This document shows positions 1 through 12,699 of a DNA stretch of 64,000 bases, in pieces. The DNA comes from Desmodus rotundus (lineage: Eukaryota > Chordata > Mammalia > Chiroptera > Phyllostomidae). The notes below the pieces were generated by a model, which was not told the origin of the DNA, did no database searches, and saw only the letters and a program-made list of their open reading frames with translations. Made by a program: the position numbers and the translations under genes. Location of the stretch: assembly GCF_022682495.2 (NCBI RefSeq), contig NC_071388.1, positions 14,061,171 to 14,125,170 on the forward strand. Reading direction: 5' to 3'. The number at the start of each line of letters is the position of its first letter. Position 1 is the stretch's first letter.

Positions 1-200
1 ACCTGGCCATAACCTTAACCAAAACAAAAGACATGCTAACAATCACTCCATGTGTTTTTCAAGTCATTGTCAGACCTGTTGAGCAGCCTGCCGCACTATC
101 CCCAGAACCCTCACTAGCTGAAAAATAAAACCTTTCATGCCCCTTTGCCGTATGTGCGGCATCATCATCAATTTTGATATCTGAACAAATTTTTTGGTTA
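1..200 (+). repeat. possible LTR end with polyadenylation motif
   Basis: An AATAAA motif near position 125 is followed by pyrimidine-rich sequence and a TGTGCGG-containing stretch. This resembles the R/U5 part of an old LTR. The window starts here, so the upstream part is not visible. Weak assignment based on motif layout only. Confidence 0.25.
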
Positions 201-1975
201 CAGTTCAATTCTCCTTCACAGGTTGATCACAAAGTCTCTCTTGCTTCCATGTTTCTGTAACATCACACAACAGTTCTTTCCTAGCAATCTTGCCTTTATA
301 TCCATCCTTTGCCTCCAATGCCTGAGGTATTACCTTATAAAACTGACACAAGTATATTATATATACCTGGAATGTACCATCCTCAGAGATAAGATTACCT
401 AAAAGGTAAAATAAATACGAAGCATATCTAACAATATATATTTATTCAGGCAATGTCATAAAAGGAATTATGTATGTTGCTTTTGTATATAGTTTTTATG
501 CAACCTATAAACCAAACTCATACAATCTTGTTGCAGGGAAATGTGTGCCTTTGTGTGATAATCTAATACTAATATTTTCCTTATTCCTATTTTCTACTGT
601 ATTATTAACTTGTATCAAGAAAAAAATTAAACATAGAATGGAGCTTTTAAAGGGTATATATAATAGTTATGGTTAAGGATTAAACTGAAAAATAGCTCCA
701 GATTAAGCCCTTAAATATAACATAATATAAAATTATAGAACAGTCTTATGAAGCTCATTATCAAGTTAAAATGTGTTCCACTGTAGACCTCTTATTTTCC
801 TCTTTAAGAAATGGGGCTACATAAGTCAGGGCATCAAGCAAAATCTCCACAGCAGGATATACAAACTTGAAGCCTTTCAAAAGGCAATGTTTTTATTCAC
901 TGTAATTATGCAATTAATTCTACTGGCATTTATAGGCTGCATGTGGTGAGATTAAAAAGAGATAAAGAAAGGCAGTCAAGTCAAAATTTTCAATTTGACT
1001 TTAAAGGTCACTGAAGTATGGGACCTACCTTGGAAATTTTTAACTCGAAATAAAGAAGTCTGGAAACAAACGGACTGAGTACGTGGAGTTGGGAAATTCG
1101 CTGCTTTAATTGGAACACAAACAAGTTTCTTTAAAGAACTCACTGGTATGTTTGAATAAATGATCTCTTTGTGAAGGCCTGAAAGACTTTTTTAACTTTC
1201 TCTCAATTTACTTCCTATATATCCATTATATTCAATAGTTTCTTTATTTGTGACAAAAATGTAAAGTTAAATAGAGTTTTTTCTTTTTATATGACAAGAA
1301 AACCTGTTATTAAAAATATAAATAGGCATGTACAGGCTTAATAAAATGTTCCTGGTGAAGAATAAATTTATCTGCTAAGAATCTTGAACATTTACCAAAA
1401 TTTATTTATTAACTTTATGTACAAATTGTAGATAACTTAATTAATTTGTTTCTTGGTCAATTATTTCTATCTGAATGGAAGAAATAATGGAATATTTCAA
1501 AAATAATCTTTTATACATAAAATAATTCAAAAATATATAGAGGTTTTGAACATAATATATTGTGAAAAATGTTTTATAGAGAGGAGAATACATTTTCTTT
1601 GAAAGTACCAATAGGACACATAGAAACCGTACATTTGCTGCATATTAGGCTATACTGAAATTTTGAATAAATTCTCAACAATGAAAAACCATACAACATA
1701 TAATAAAACTAGGAAAGAAAAGCAAAGTGTTAGAAAAAACAAACCAACTTCCCTTAAGTAATACTACTTAGTTAAAGTGATAATTACAAATTAACATTTT
1801 TTAAAAAATGTAGATTGTAACAATGATTACTATGGCATAGACTGATGTTGGTCTCCCCATATGGATTCTAAAAGAATCTATAATGAAAGTTTTGGATGAG
1901 CCCCTGCTCAACAGCTTAAGACTGTATTTATAATTTTTTATTCCAGCTACATATGGAATTACATCTAGATTCTGA
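201..1975. other. AT-rich unique sequence, no gene seen
   Basis: Stop codons are dense in all frames and the only frames are about 60-75 codons long. No repeat could be named. Background intergenic or intronic DNA. Confidence 0.6.
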
Positions 1976-1977
1976 CC

Positions 1978-2190
1978 CATCAAATGAAGATAGAAGTGAT
2001 GTGTACACCTGCTGGGTTCTGCCATTCAAGGAAAGAAACATGTCCCCCATGTTTCTCCTTCTCCCCATTGACTGCAGTGTGGCTGGGATGGGGAGAACAC
2101 AGACGACCCTGGGGACCCACTGCTGAACACGGCAGAGCGACAAAGGAGAAAGAGCCTGGGACCATGGCTTGGTAAGCTCCATTTCCAGCA
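1978..2190. repeat. possible LTR-like relic, GC-richer island
   Basis: About 200 bp are clearly richer in G+C than the flanks. They read 'ggctgggatggggagaac' then 'ggcagagcgacaaagg', wording that resembles old MaLR-type LTRs. Several short frames overlap on both strands, as expected from low stop density in GC-rich DNA, and none looks coding. Family uncertain. Confidence 0.3.
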
Positions 2191-5100
2191 CGGGGAATAA
2201 CGTCGGTTCATATCAAAGAGAAAATAAACTTTTGTATTATTTACTTTGTGGTGCTTAAATACATAAAATACCCAAAGCATTACACTTTTGTTTCTTTTTT
2301 CAAGTTCCTAAGTCATATCCCAGCTAGCAGATTTTCAATTTTTCTTTTTTACAACTCCTGAGAAATATTTTTCTACTTATAACACTAGCTCATTGCTGAA
2401 AAAAGGAGAAAGGAGAGAATGCACTAAGATAATCAAGGGCATGAAGTATATTTCTTGCCAAATGATTACATAAACAAAAAGAATAACAATCAAAATTCTT
2501 TTTAAACTTTTCATTTTTTACAAAATTATTTAACCATAAAATAAAATAATAAGAACATAATTGAAAACTTATGAGGATTCTTTCAAAAATGCCATTACAA
2601 AACAATACTTAGATATAAGAATAGACTAACAATAACTATTATAAAGTCTGTGATAACAGATCTGTTAACATTTGAAAAATTATTGAGGACATTGGAATAA
2701 TTGACAACATAAAAGAAACACTCAGAATACATTTTTTAATAAACAAGATTTTTTTAAAAAGGAAAATAGCAAGGAATTATAAAATGTTAAACATGAATCT
2801 ATAGATCACAAAGATGCAAGTTAAATGTTAAATTGTTATACTTACAAAACAATATAAACTTGCTTAATGAATACCATCCAAGCTACAAGTTTTCTAGTTC
2901 CTTCTTAAAGAGCACCCAGGATGGGAATTTATCTAAATCTCAACTTTTCAGTGTAGTTCATAACCACCCATGTCGATAAAATGATGGTCTCAAATTAATA
3001 GGAATGTTGGCAGAAGCTTAACTATCTTACATTCCAACAACTAATTCAATATTTCATATACTGGAAATAGATTAGAGCCTGAGAGCTTAAACCTCTATTT
3101 CAAAATTTAATTTTATGAAAATGGATTTGTTATTTAGCTTTTGTACCTAATTTGTTCCAATGTTTGGTGCTATTGATAGTCTTAACATTTACTGATAACT
3201 ATACTAAGTAGGTAAAGTTGTTAGTTTCTAGAGTCATTTTATAAGGAGCTGATTTGGGATTGTGTTTATTTTTTGTTTCTTGAATTAAAAATTTTAAAAT
3301 TATTTAAAAATTATCCACTGAAGAACAATGTAGCGATCATCAGTCCTTATGATCTGGGATTATCACTTTTGAAAGTTAAGGTAAAAGAGATGACAGTTAA
3401 AACAAAACAAAACAGAAAAAGAGTAAAAATGAGGAGCTAATAAAAACATGTCTTTTGTCCTTTCCATTGGAAGGTAATCGAGCTACTAGGAATAAAATAA
3501 GACTAAAGGAAAAGTAGATAAGAACTGACTCAGTGCAGAATATAAAAGGGTTAGGGAAGAGATACATAAAAGGATTGAGAAGCAGCATGTAGAGCTCTGC
3601 TTGATCTAAACGTATTATTTTGTGGAGGATAAAAGTGCAATATCTTTAAAAAATAGAGGAAGGAGAGATAAAAATAAATGGTGGTTGTTTCTCACAGTTT
3701 TCCTACAAACAGTAACAGAAAATCCACAGGATGATGACTTTTCAAATGATCTTTAGTGTTTTATAATAGTTATTACTAGGTCAATCTGTAAGAAAGAAAA
3801 AAATAAATAGGCAATCTTTGTTGGGTGAAAACGTTATGACCTTAAATATTCAATCACAGAAACAATTCTATCTGAATCTTAATAGTTATTAAATATCATA
3901 ACCATGTAAAATGATCTTCTCTGCAGCATAAAGAGAAAATTATTTCTAAAAAGAAAACATCCAATTTCAATTTGTTTCAGGATTCTGTTTCTTAAAATTT
4001 TAAAAATCAACAGAGTTTGGTAAAATTAAGAATTGAAGTTATCATAGTAACTAAATTCTTTCTCAATGTTTGTCTGATTAATCATTTTTTTAACTTGGCA
4101 AATGGAATCCACAGGCTTAGAAATTATTGAAAATACTCAATAATCTATCAAACACTTAAATGTCAAAATTTACAATGCATGTTTGTACTATATTCTGTAT
4201 TTATTACATTTTACTTTAGAATATACCAATAAATAATTAACTTGTAGCAGGCTTTGAAAATAAGCACAGAGCACTAAGTTGTCTTTTGTTCATTGATATG
4301 TAATATTTAAAACATAAAATGATTTGTTTCTATACATTCAGATGTTAAATGACTTAAATATTGAGGAAATAATGAGAAATAAAGATAAAAGCCATCCATT
4401 TTAAAACATAGAGATATTATAAATTATTTTCAATTATAATTGAACAGATAGAATTCTAAATTATTTATTATTTTTGAATCAAGTTAATGATAATTAATAC
4501 ATTCACAATAAAGTATATGTATTTACTTTATTAGTCCATTAATATTTGCTACTTTTTGAAAAATTATGCACATGAATTATTAGCATTTTTAAGTATATTT
4601 TTGTGAATCAGTGAACCTTCATATTTTGTTAATTTCTTCTGGCTTAATAATCAGTTCTTCAATGTGAAAATTATATAATCATATCTTTGAGGAAAGTTGT
4701 ATAGTCTTAATGCCATACATACAATATATGACAATTCCAACACTCATTAAAATAACTCCAATGAAGAAACAGGATATTTGTCCAGGGAGAGTGAAGTAAA
4801 GGCAGTTTGAGGAGTGGGTATTTGGAGTAGGTCATGATGTTATGTGAGAGGGGGAATATAGCCCAGTGAACACATTTAGAATTAAAGAAAAGTAAATCAG
4901 GCAAATGTTCTAATGACCTTCCCCAACCACCCTGAAATTATTTTTTGCCTGAAAAAAAATAATCAAAGAGCTTTCTCCATCCTTTTTCTTCTTCAGCTCC
5001 ACCTTATACCTCCTGGTCATGATCCATATCTCTAATAAGCACAGATATTACTATACTAAATTTGTGAATTAGGTCACTTTATTGATCTGCCTAAGAGGTC

Positions 5101-5315
5101 ACCCTGGTGACTTTGGAGATAATGTTCAACTGCCAGTAATAAACCTCTAAGAGAGAATATGTGTATGTGTGTGTGTTTGTGTGTAGGGAAACAATTCAAA
5201 GATAATAAATTGTTATTTTTAGTGTGAGTTTGTGTTTGTACGTGAAACGACAAAATAACATTTACATTTGTCTAATAATCCAGCTGAGTAATACTAATTT
5301 TTGTTAAAGACAAGA
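2191..5315. other. AT-rich unique sequence, no gene seen
   Basis: Long A/T runs and no frame above about 85 codons. A short TG-rich run lies at 5158-5185. No recognisable repeat otherwise. Confidence 0.6.
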
Positions 5316-5317
5316 AT

Positions 5318-5430
5318 ATAAGATAATGGCAAGCACTTCTACTGGACCAGGAGCTATATTAGATACTAAGTCTCCTCACTGAATTTGTGATTAATTATTT
5401 CATCAAAGTAGGCACTATAAACCTTTCTAA
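5318..5430 (+). repeat. possible MIR SINE fragment
   Basis: The order 'gcaagcacttctactgg ... aggagctatattagatact ... ttaattatttcatcaaagta' follows the MIR core (growing list of common positions, lost size-class end). It is diverged, so assignment is tentative. Confidence 0.35.
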
Positions 5431-6555
5431 TTTTCTTCTATATTCATATGGAATTTATTCACTCTTATCACTTGCAGACTTGTATATGCTTAAATGAAAA
5501 CAGAGTATAACATCTTGACTAGAAATTTATCAAATCACAGAAAATAATTCAGTAGCTTAGCTGAAGATTTTGATGCTAAATGAAGTGTAGTTGGTAAATG
5601 TCTTTGTGTTGACAAATCCCTTTCTACTTATCTCTGCACACACACAAGCACACTTCGATGCGTATAAATGTTCAGGTTTCCTTTCTCAGGGTGTTCCTGT
5701 CCCATTTTTCTGTTCAGGTTATGCTAGCCACAGAAAATAATTCAAGTAGCATTTTCTTTTTCATATACTCGAATAGCTTGCATAATTATTAGAGCTATTT
5801 ATCAATGGACTGATAGAACTTTCCTATAAATCAATCTCTTTACATTCTCAAAGTTTTCTGAAGTGCATTCTATTGTTGGTAATTGGTATCTTGTAGGAAA
5901 AAAAATTGCTAAGGAGACAAGGAAGTTGAGTAAATTTGCAAGAAATGGTTAAAATTAGGAATGGGAAAAATTAAATCAATGAAGAAGTAAGAAAGGGCAG
6001 TCAGTTAAAATAAAGGGGTTCAGGAACTCATAAAGTGCAGGTATAGTGATAAACTCAAAATGAGAAAACCAAAAATGCATTTTATAGTCAACTAATAGGA
6101 TATCTCAACATAGTGTTACAAAAATTGAACCTTTAAAATTGCTGGCAAGTTGGTGAGCTGTGTGTACAGACTTCAAACTTTGAAATAGACTTGAAATTAA
6201 AGTCTGTAAAAATGATGAGGTAAAGAATTAATCTAGAGCAGTGTTTTTTAAAGTCCTTGAAAAGGGGTAGAGAAGTTTTTCATTAATTTCAAATTTGTTG
6301 CAGAGAAATATTTTTGACAAAAATAACATAATTATATGCATGGAAGACATTATAAGGTCTCCAAATGTCTTACTTCTAACTACTTCTCTTATCTCATCGT
6401 GGACCAATTTCAGTTTTTTACTGAAATCACAATTTTAGTAACACTAATCTAAATAGATTACCAACATGGTAAATTACAATAATCAGGAAGATGGGGTGGG
6501 GAAACAACCATCTGCCCACACAGTTGGCCGCTAAATAAACAGGACCTCATTGCAA
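5431..6555. other. AT-rich unique sequence, no gene seen
   Basis: No long frames, no named repeats and no RNA-gene signatures recognised. Confidence 0.55.
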
Positions 6556-6559
6556 AGCG

Positions 6560-6880
6560 GCCATTTGAGCAGATTTCAAGGAAATGTGAGTTCAGCCTAA
6601 GATGAGCCAGTGCAAATGGTGTAAGGTGGAATGGTGTTTGATTCCCAGGAAGACCAGGAAGGGACCAGTGCTGCTGTAATACTGTGTGAGGGGAAAGTGA
6701 TAGGGAGGTGAGCTCTTTAAGGGAGTGAATGATGGGCAAAGCACAGAGGGTTAGACTGTATAAGCACTGTCTTTGAGTAAATGAGGAGCTATTTTTGGAT
6801 TTTGTGCAGAGTATTGACATGATCAAATCGCCACTTTAATAGGATCTTTCCTAGTGCTGAGAATAGCATATAGGGGAGCA
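6560..6880 (-). repeat. LINE L2 fragment (inverted)
   Basis: The plus strand reads as antisense L2: 'gcaaagcacagagggtta', then 'attgacatgatcaaatcgcc', matching the L2 run about animal-wide '...gacatgatctgat...' followed by 'ggatctttcctagtgctgag'. The 122-codon minus-strand frame covering this region is a by-product of the relic and is not a gene. Confidence 0.5.
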
Positions 6881-6889
6881 AGTGAAGAG

Positions 6890-8227
6890 ACAGGGAATTA
6901 ATTCTAAGGTACTTTCAGCAGTACTACCTGGGAGAGTGGATATGGCTCACAAGGGTAGCAATGCATGTTATATGAAACATTTAGATTCTGGGTATATTTG
7001 GAAGGAAACACAACAGAATATCCTATTCCTCAGTTATGTTAATAAAGACCTGAAGTTCTTCCTAATTTTAGAGCTACATCCATCCTTGATGAATAGCTGT
7101 TCCCAGGGTAACGGAAGGCTCTCTCATTGTGCATACTTCCTGTAGTTCACTCATCTGACTCATATCTTCCTTTGGGAACATTTTAAGTAACTTAATTTAC
7201 CCCAAACTTCAATAAATTGACATTTTGATTACTTTTGACAGCAGCTTTGCTGGATATTTATCTTTTCCAATATCTAAAGTAAAGGTTAACTGTACATACG
7301 CATAACGTAGACTATAGCTTTGGGACTGTGAATAATATATATACCTCAGAGAACACATTTAATGAAATATTGATATTCTCAATTTATTATCTGTGTTAGC
7401 GAACTAATACCGGCAGTCTTCTATTATGATTCACTATGATTATATTTATAATTAATTTTGATTAGTTGGAAGAATCTAACATGTTCTGTTGTTTATCTTA
7501 AATAAAATAATGGATAATAAAATTGAATCTTGCAGACAAAATTTAATGGAAACATTTGAGTGTAAGATTTTTCTAATTACAAAATATCATGTTTTATATT
7601 TCAAACACCAAATTTATAAAATTGAAGAGAGAATTTAAATAAGCTAGGCAAATTATAGTACTAGTTTAACATATTCTATCTAAAGAGGGAGATTAATATA
7701 AAAATTAAATAATGTTATGTGCCAAACATATACTAGTAGAAATAAATTTCTGTTTTATTTAAGATCATTGTAACAAATGAGGCTTATGGTGAATATCATT
7801 TTGTGACCTTATTCACACTAATGAGAAAGAATTTTAATGAGAATTAATATTGAACTGCTTGTATGAACAGCAACTTTATTTATTCCTTAAAGCAAATAGT
7901 GTTTTCTAAAGTAAAATGAAAAAGACCATGTAGCAGAACAACTCTTTTGGTTTAATAATGTTCATCAACAACCAAAGATAATACTTCCTATTGTCTTTCC
8001 AAGCTAAAAACGAAACATACTTGTATCATTTTTATTCCATAAATTTTGACATATTTGTTCATTCTCTCTTAGCCCTGAGAGTGCAAAATGAGCAATAAAG
8101 TGCACCTGTAACAAACCACATAAGATCACATACCCTGCCACACACCCTATGCACTCAGGTACAAAGTGCGTTTATGTAAAATATTCAAATTTTATAAACA
8201 ATTTAGGCATGTATAATATACATAGAT

Positions 8228-8268
<41 letters not shown>

Positions 8269-10635
8269 GATAAATTTAGAAAGCAGTGCTTCCTTAAGTC
8301 CTGAATAAAAAAAGTTTCAGCCAGGTGTATACAGGGCATCAGTACCTGTTCTACTCAAGGCCAAGATAATTGGATCCAGCATAAAATTTCCATTACAGAA
8401 TAAGATCTTATGCATTCTCTAGTATTACACAAGAGAGCAATACTAAAAGCAGCTTACTGGCTGACTCTAAATGTCATAGTTACTACATGCATTATGATTG
8501 CATTTTTAAAAATAAGGAAATAAACTGAGTGGAATACAGAAATGCAAATAACCAAAGGAAATAGAATGTTTGGGAAAAAATTGCATATTTTTGAATTCCA
8601 AGGGACCATTCACTCTAAAGCGGTAAAATTAGTTAAGCTAAGTAAAAGACATGATAAGTGGAAGGAAGATTCATGGCATGTTCTTTTACGCAGGGGTACA
8701 TGGAAAGCTGAAATCCCCTGTATCCACAATACCTGATACAGCTGGCCCATCGTTTGGAATACTTCACACTTCTCTGCCTTGCTAAATGACATTAGGTAGA
8801 GATGTGGTGATGATGTAGATGTTAAAAAAAAAGTCAACCTCAGAACATATGGAAAGAGAACTGTTAAGGGAATAAATGGATGGAAAATAAATTGTGAGTT
8901 GAATATGCGAGAATTTTTTCTTGCATTCTCTGAAGTTACCATGAGGTTTTATTTTTTTCCAATTGCGCTCTGGGATTCTAAGCAGAACCATAGGGCATGT
9001 ATGTGAATGTGAAGTGGGTGAAGGCCTGAATCTCCCTGTGCCTGTATTATTAATCATAGGAACCTAGGGTTATGGCTAGTATACAACCATGCGTTTTATA
9101 ATGCTTCACTTGCATAGGGTCTTATTAGGTGGACACAAATTCATAAAATGACCTTGAACTGGAAATAATAGAAGATAGAAGTCTAAATCTCATAGTCAAG
9201 CTCAGCAACAACAATGAATAAAAAATAAAGTTTTGTTGGAAAATTTCATGATGGAAAAAGGACAGTTACACAATTAGATTCTAAATGTTTTGTATGTCAA
9301 GTTGGTTGTCCTTCCAATGTGAAGAAGAGTCTCATATTCTCTTTAGATCTTACTTTAGGCTGAATCTCTTCCAAGACCATTTTCATAGCTGTGTCTGCAC
9401 CATCAATTTTGTGTCAGATTTGTGGCCATGCACCTTTCTTCATTTGATTGTGATTATGACTAGTTTGTCCAGACAAAACAAACTATCTTTCAAAAGACTC
9501 CATGATGTAGAAGAAAGAGCATCAACCTAAAACTATAAGCATCCAAATTATCAAATATTTGACTTTTATTAATCTTGCAGCATATCCTGCTTCTTATTTT
9601 TTCACCTTTATTGTGGAAAGGCAAGACCAAATGGCCTTCTTGAATGTATCTGTCAACCAGAAATTGTACAACTCCATGCAGAGTTATAAAACATGCCTAG
9701 CATTTTATAAAAGCTCAATTATTTTTTATTCAGTGGAAGAAATTTTAGGCTGACTAACTGAAAATTTTAATTAATGATTAATTTTAGACATATATTTTAG
9801 ACATCTTCTATGGTCATCTTTTTGATAGATTATAATTGATAAAATTATATGAATGATGAGACAAATTAATCAGATCATTATTATTAGGAAATAAAGCAGG
9901 GTATATTCAAGAAAATTAAAATAATTTATCAAATATTTGTTGCCAACATCCTAGTAGTGTTTTTGGCAACCAAACTTTTAACATTTCCAAATGTTGATAT
10001 AATAGCATCCAGAATACATTTGCCAAGGATCTTGGTGTCCCAGTAAGCTCTTGAAAAAAATCTTGTTTTCTTGTGAATTCTGAATTAAATGTTGTTATTG
10101 TGAAGGAAAAAGGAGTGAAAGGCTTTAAGCCTTTATAAATAGTAAAAATTGCTACATAACTTGAAGTAATAAAATGAAAGTGTTTCATTTATATTATGTA
10201 GTAAAAACCTATTTATATATTTCTAAAGCTAAAAATTCTCTAGTTTTAAGATCCACAGACATCTACAATTAACTGATTTAAAATTTTATTCCCACTAAAA
10301 CCATTTCCATTTAAAGGAGAACTGAACATCCTCATATTTGCCAAAAAGAGAGAGTAGATTATTTTTATGTTTTGCAACTTTCTTCTAGATCCTTTTTACT
10401 GTGCTCTAGTAATATACTAAAAGCTAAAATGAATGTTTAATCTCAGTAATTTGTAACTCTGTTGTTGAACTATATATATTATAGCTCTTTTAATTTTTAT
10501 CTTTGCTTTGGGACCAGAGGAATAATAAATAATTATCAGGAACCTGGGGCACATAAATGGCAATCTTTCTTCCCATTTGAGGTCCAAAGCAATTAAGAAA
10601 TATGATACATAATTAAAATAGCTCTTTAATACTGA
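6890..10635. other. AT-rich sequence, no gene seen, GATA microsatellite inside
   Basis: No frame has coding features. A GATA array lies at 8229-8268 and is listed separately. The overlapping minus-strand frames at 8.6-9.06 kb are short and have no family resemblance. Confidence 0.55.
8229..8268. repeat. (TAGA)n microsatellite
   Basis: About ten near-perfect tetranucleotide units, flanked by imperfect 'tagata' and 'gagataaat'. The array is uninterrupted, so it is likely polymorphic. Confidence 0.9.
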
Positions 10636-10644
10636 CACGCACTA

Positions 10645-10922
10645 TGGTTAAAGACAAGCTTGTTTAAGAGAAGCTTACAAACATGTTTGTAAGAAGAGAA
10701 GAATAGGACACAGACACGTTGAGGGAAAAACAGGTGAAGTAACAGAAAGAACACTTCCTTAAGTGTTAGGCTCTACAACCCAAAGACAGAGACCTCACAG
10801 GGAATCAAACTTGCTGATAACTTTGATCTGGGATTTCTAGCCTCCAGAGTTGTGAAAAAATCAATTTCTTCTATGATACCTAGTCTGCAGTACTCTGTTA
10901 TAGCAGCCCTAACAAGATAATA
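10645..10922 (+). repeat. MLT1-type MaLR LTR, 3' part
   Basis: Typical MLT1 end in sense orientation: 'acctcacagggaatcaaac', 'tagcctccagagttgtga', then an AATTTCTTCT block in place of the poly(A) signal region, then 'ttatagcagccctaac'. The upstream 'gacacagacacgttgaggg' fits the body of the same LTR. Old, solo, no internal retroviral sequence. Confidence 0.7.
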
Positions 10923-11169
10923 TATGTTTTTATTCCGCTGTTATTTTTCATCCTGTATCTTTTTCTTCTCTTCTTTTAGAGCTATGAAAGAAAAACCAAA
11001 ACAATTCTAACCAGCTGACAAGTATGCTCTTCTGCTGTCCACTAGTTCAACTGAGAAAGGACTGAGAACTCTGAATGGCCTCCTGCATCAGTTATTAATT
11101 TATTGGCCCTCAGCTCTGAGTGTACCTATCAATATATGCTCTGTGATAAACAAAGATATTCGTTTAAGT

Positions 11170-11650
11170 ATTGATTCTCTAAAGTGAGCAGGATGTTAAG
11201 CATTCTCAGGAGAAAGCCCCTGGAGGGACATTGCAGGAAGGAGAGGATATCTTGCAATTTTAAGGATGAAAGGGTCCAGTTACGTGTGTGTGTGACGGCA
11301 TCTGGGAAAGCCTGTCCAGATGAAGGCAATAATCTACTACCTCTGACCTTGGAGCCTCAGCCTGGCCTTAGCTTCACAGACCTCATCTTTCAGGGACTAG
11401 GGCTCCTGACCAGCCTGAGGATTCTACAGATCTCAGCAGATCCCATAAACTGCTGGTGGCCTGGAGGGTCACATATGGAGCTGCCACTCCTTCTGCATCC
11501 CCACACAGCCCAGTGCTCTGAAGACCTTCTGCCCTTTCCTGGACTCCCACTACACATTCACACCACTCTACTGGTGGCTGATTGCCTTTTCCACCAGCCA
11601 GCAACTTTGGACAACCCTTGACCTTACCAAACAAGTGAAGACCCCTAGTG
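11170..11650. other. GC-richer block with open frames, unassigned
   Basis: A 145-codon plus-strand frame (11184-11621) and an 83-codon minus-strand frame overlap in sequence that is richer in G+C than its surroundings. I recognise no domain or family. The frame has no Kozak context, splice context or homologue that I know. An old LTR body is the most likely explanation. Confidence 0.3.
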
Positions 11651-12021
11651 TAAAATGAGGTGAACCATAGCTTCTCTAACAGATCTGTACCTCTTCCAAG
11701 TTTGTCCTTCCTTTTGTATCTTTCTCAGCTCAAATCTATCATATAAATTTTCCATACACTTACCCTGACTTTGCTTACAATGAAATAAGATGACACCCAG
11801 ACCAATAAGATTTGCCAGGAGTATGTGACTGTGAGTGTGTGTGTGTAATATAAACTTTTGTCCCCAACAAACAGAGCTGTTAGCCATTTAAAAGATACTT
11901 GAATGTCTTCTGTCACCCCAGTGTGCTCTTGATAATGTCGTTACAGTGGATATTAACAAAAATATCTTCTCTCATTAGGCTTAGTTAGAGAAGGGAAGGA
12001 ATAAGAAGAAATCAGAATTAA

Positions 12022-12085
12022 GGGGCTTAAAGGGGAGAAAAAATGGGACAACTGTAATAGCATAATCAATAAAATATACTTAAAA
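12022..12085 (+). mobile_element. very short LINE-1 3' tail insertion with TSD
   Basis: Only the last ~64 bp of a bat L1 are present, including 'acaactgtaatagcataatc' and an A-rich tail. It is flanked by 19-bp direct repeats at 12003-12021 and 12086-12104 (aagaagaaatcag[a/g]attaa, one mismatch). This is target-primed reverse transcription with extreme 5' truncation. Confidence 0.8.
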
Positions 12086-12162
12086 AAGAAGAAATCAGGA
12101 TTAATATAAGTGAAGGTACTACACATCTTAGCCAACACTTGATGCTTTGTGGATATTTGCAT

Positions 12163-12375
12163 ATTTTACAAAAAAGTTTATTTATTTTTAGAGAGAGATA
12201 AAGGAAGGAGAAAGGGAGGGAGAGAAACAGAGAGAAACATGAATCAGTTGCCTCTCTCATGCCCCCAACTGGGAATGTGTCCCACAGCCCAGACATGTGC
12301 CCTGACTGGGAATTGAACCTGCGACCTTCCAGTTTACAGAACAGTGCTTAGTCCACTGAGACACACCAGCCAGGA
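12163..12375 (-). mobile_element. Ves-type tRNA SINE
   Basis: Full-length inverted Ves SINE. Read on the minus strand it starts 'ctggctggtgtgtctcag', has a B-box-like 'ggttcaattccc' (plus positions 12308-12326 region), a GA-rich body and an A-rich tail. Flanking direct repeats are at 12149-12162 and 12376-12389 (gtggatatttg[c/g]at), one mismatch in 14. It sits inside the inverted L1M fragment. Confidence 0.92.
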
Positions 12376-12433
12376 GTGGATATTTGGATTATTTTTTTTG
12401 GCCATTCTGGTAAGTGTGTAGTGGTATCACATT

Positions 12434-12641
12434 TTTTTTTTAATCCTCACTTGGGGACATTTGTTTCATTACTTTGGAGAGAGAGGAGTGGAGAGAGAGA
12501 AACACTGATGAGAGAGAAGCATCGATCAGTTGCCTCCTGCATGCACCTGGAACAGGGATCCTATGTGCCCTGTCTGGGAATTGAACCTGCAACCTTTTGG
12601 CAATGGGCCAATGCCAACTAAGCCACACCAGCCAGGGCTTA
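12434..12641 (-). mobile_element. Ves-type tRNA SINE
   Basis: Second inverted Ves SINE, 58 bp from the first. The plus strand has the poly(T) start, 'gagagagaaacactgatg', the inverted B box 'gggaattgaacctgc', and ends 'ccacaccagccagggct'. It interrupts the same L1M between 'agtggtatcacat' and 'gtggtttcaat'. Target duplication not clear. Confidence 0.9.
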
Positions 12642-12699
12642 TGTTTGTGGTTTCAATTTATATCTCGCTGGCATTCACCACCCTTTTATATGTTGTTTT

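Larger units (their letters stand above)
12105..12690 (-). mobile_element. old L1M fragment (inverted), split by two SINEs
   Basis: The plus strand reads as antisense L1: 'cttagccaacacttgatg', then (after the first SINE) 'ggccattctggtaagtgtg' and 'agtggtatcacat', then (after the second SINE) 'gtggtttcaatttatatct'. These are consecutive parts of the familiar antisense L1 3' region ('gccattctgactggtgtgag...gtggttttgatttgcat'), so one ancient L1 was later interrupted twice. Confidence 0.7.

Noticed and set aside
6458..6826. 122-codon minus-strand frame
   Set aside because: It overlaps an inverted L2 relic and no protein family is recognised.
8229..8268. GATA array considered as a CRISPR-like repeat
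   Set aside because: Simple uninterrupted tetranucleotide repeat without spacers in a mammalian genome.
11184..11621. 145-codon plus-strand frame
   Set aside because: No domain recognised, an overlapping minus-strand frame exists and the GC-rich block looks like an old repeat; kept only as an unassigned block.
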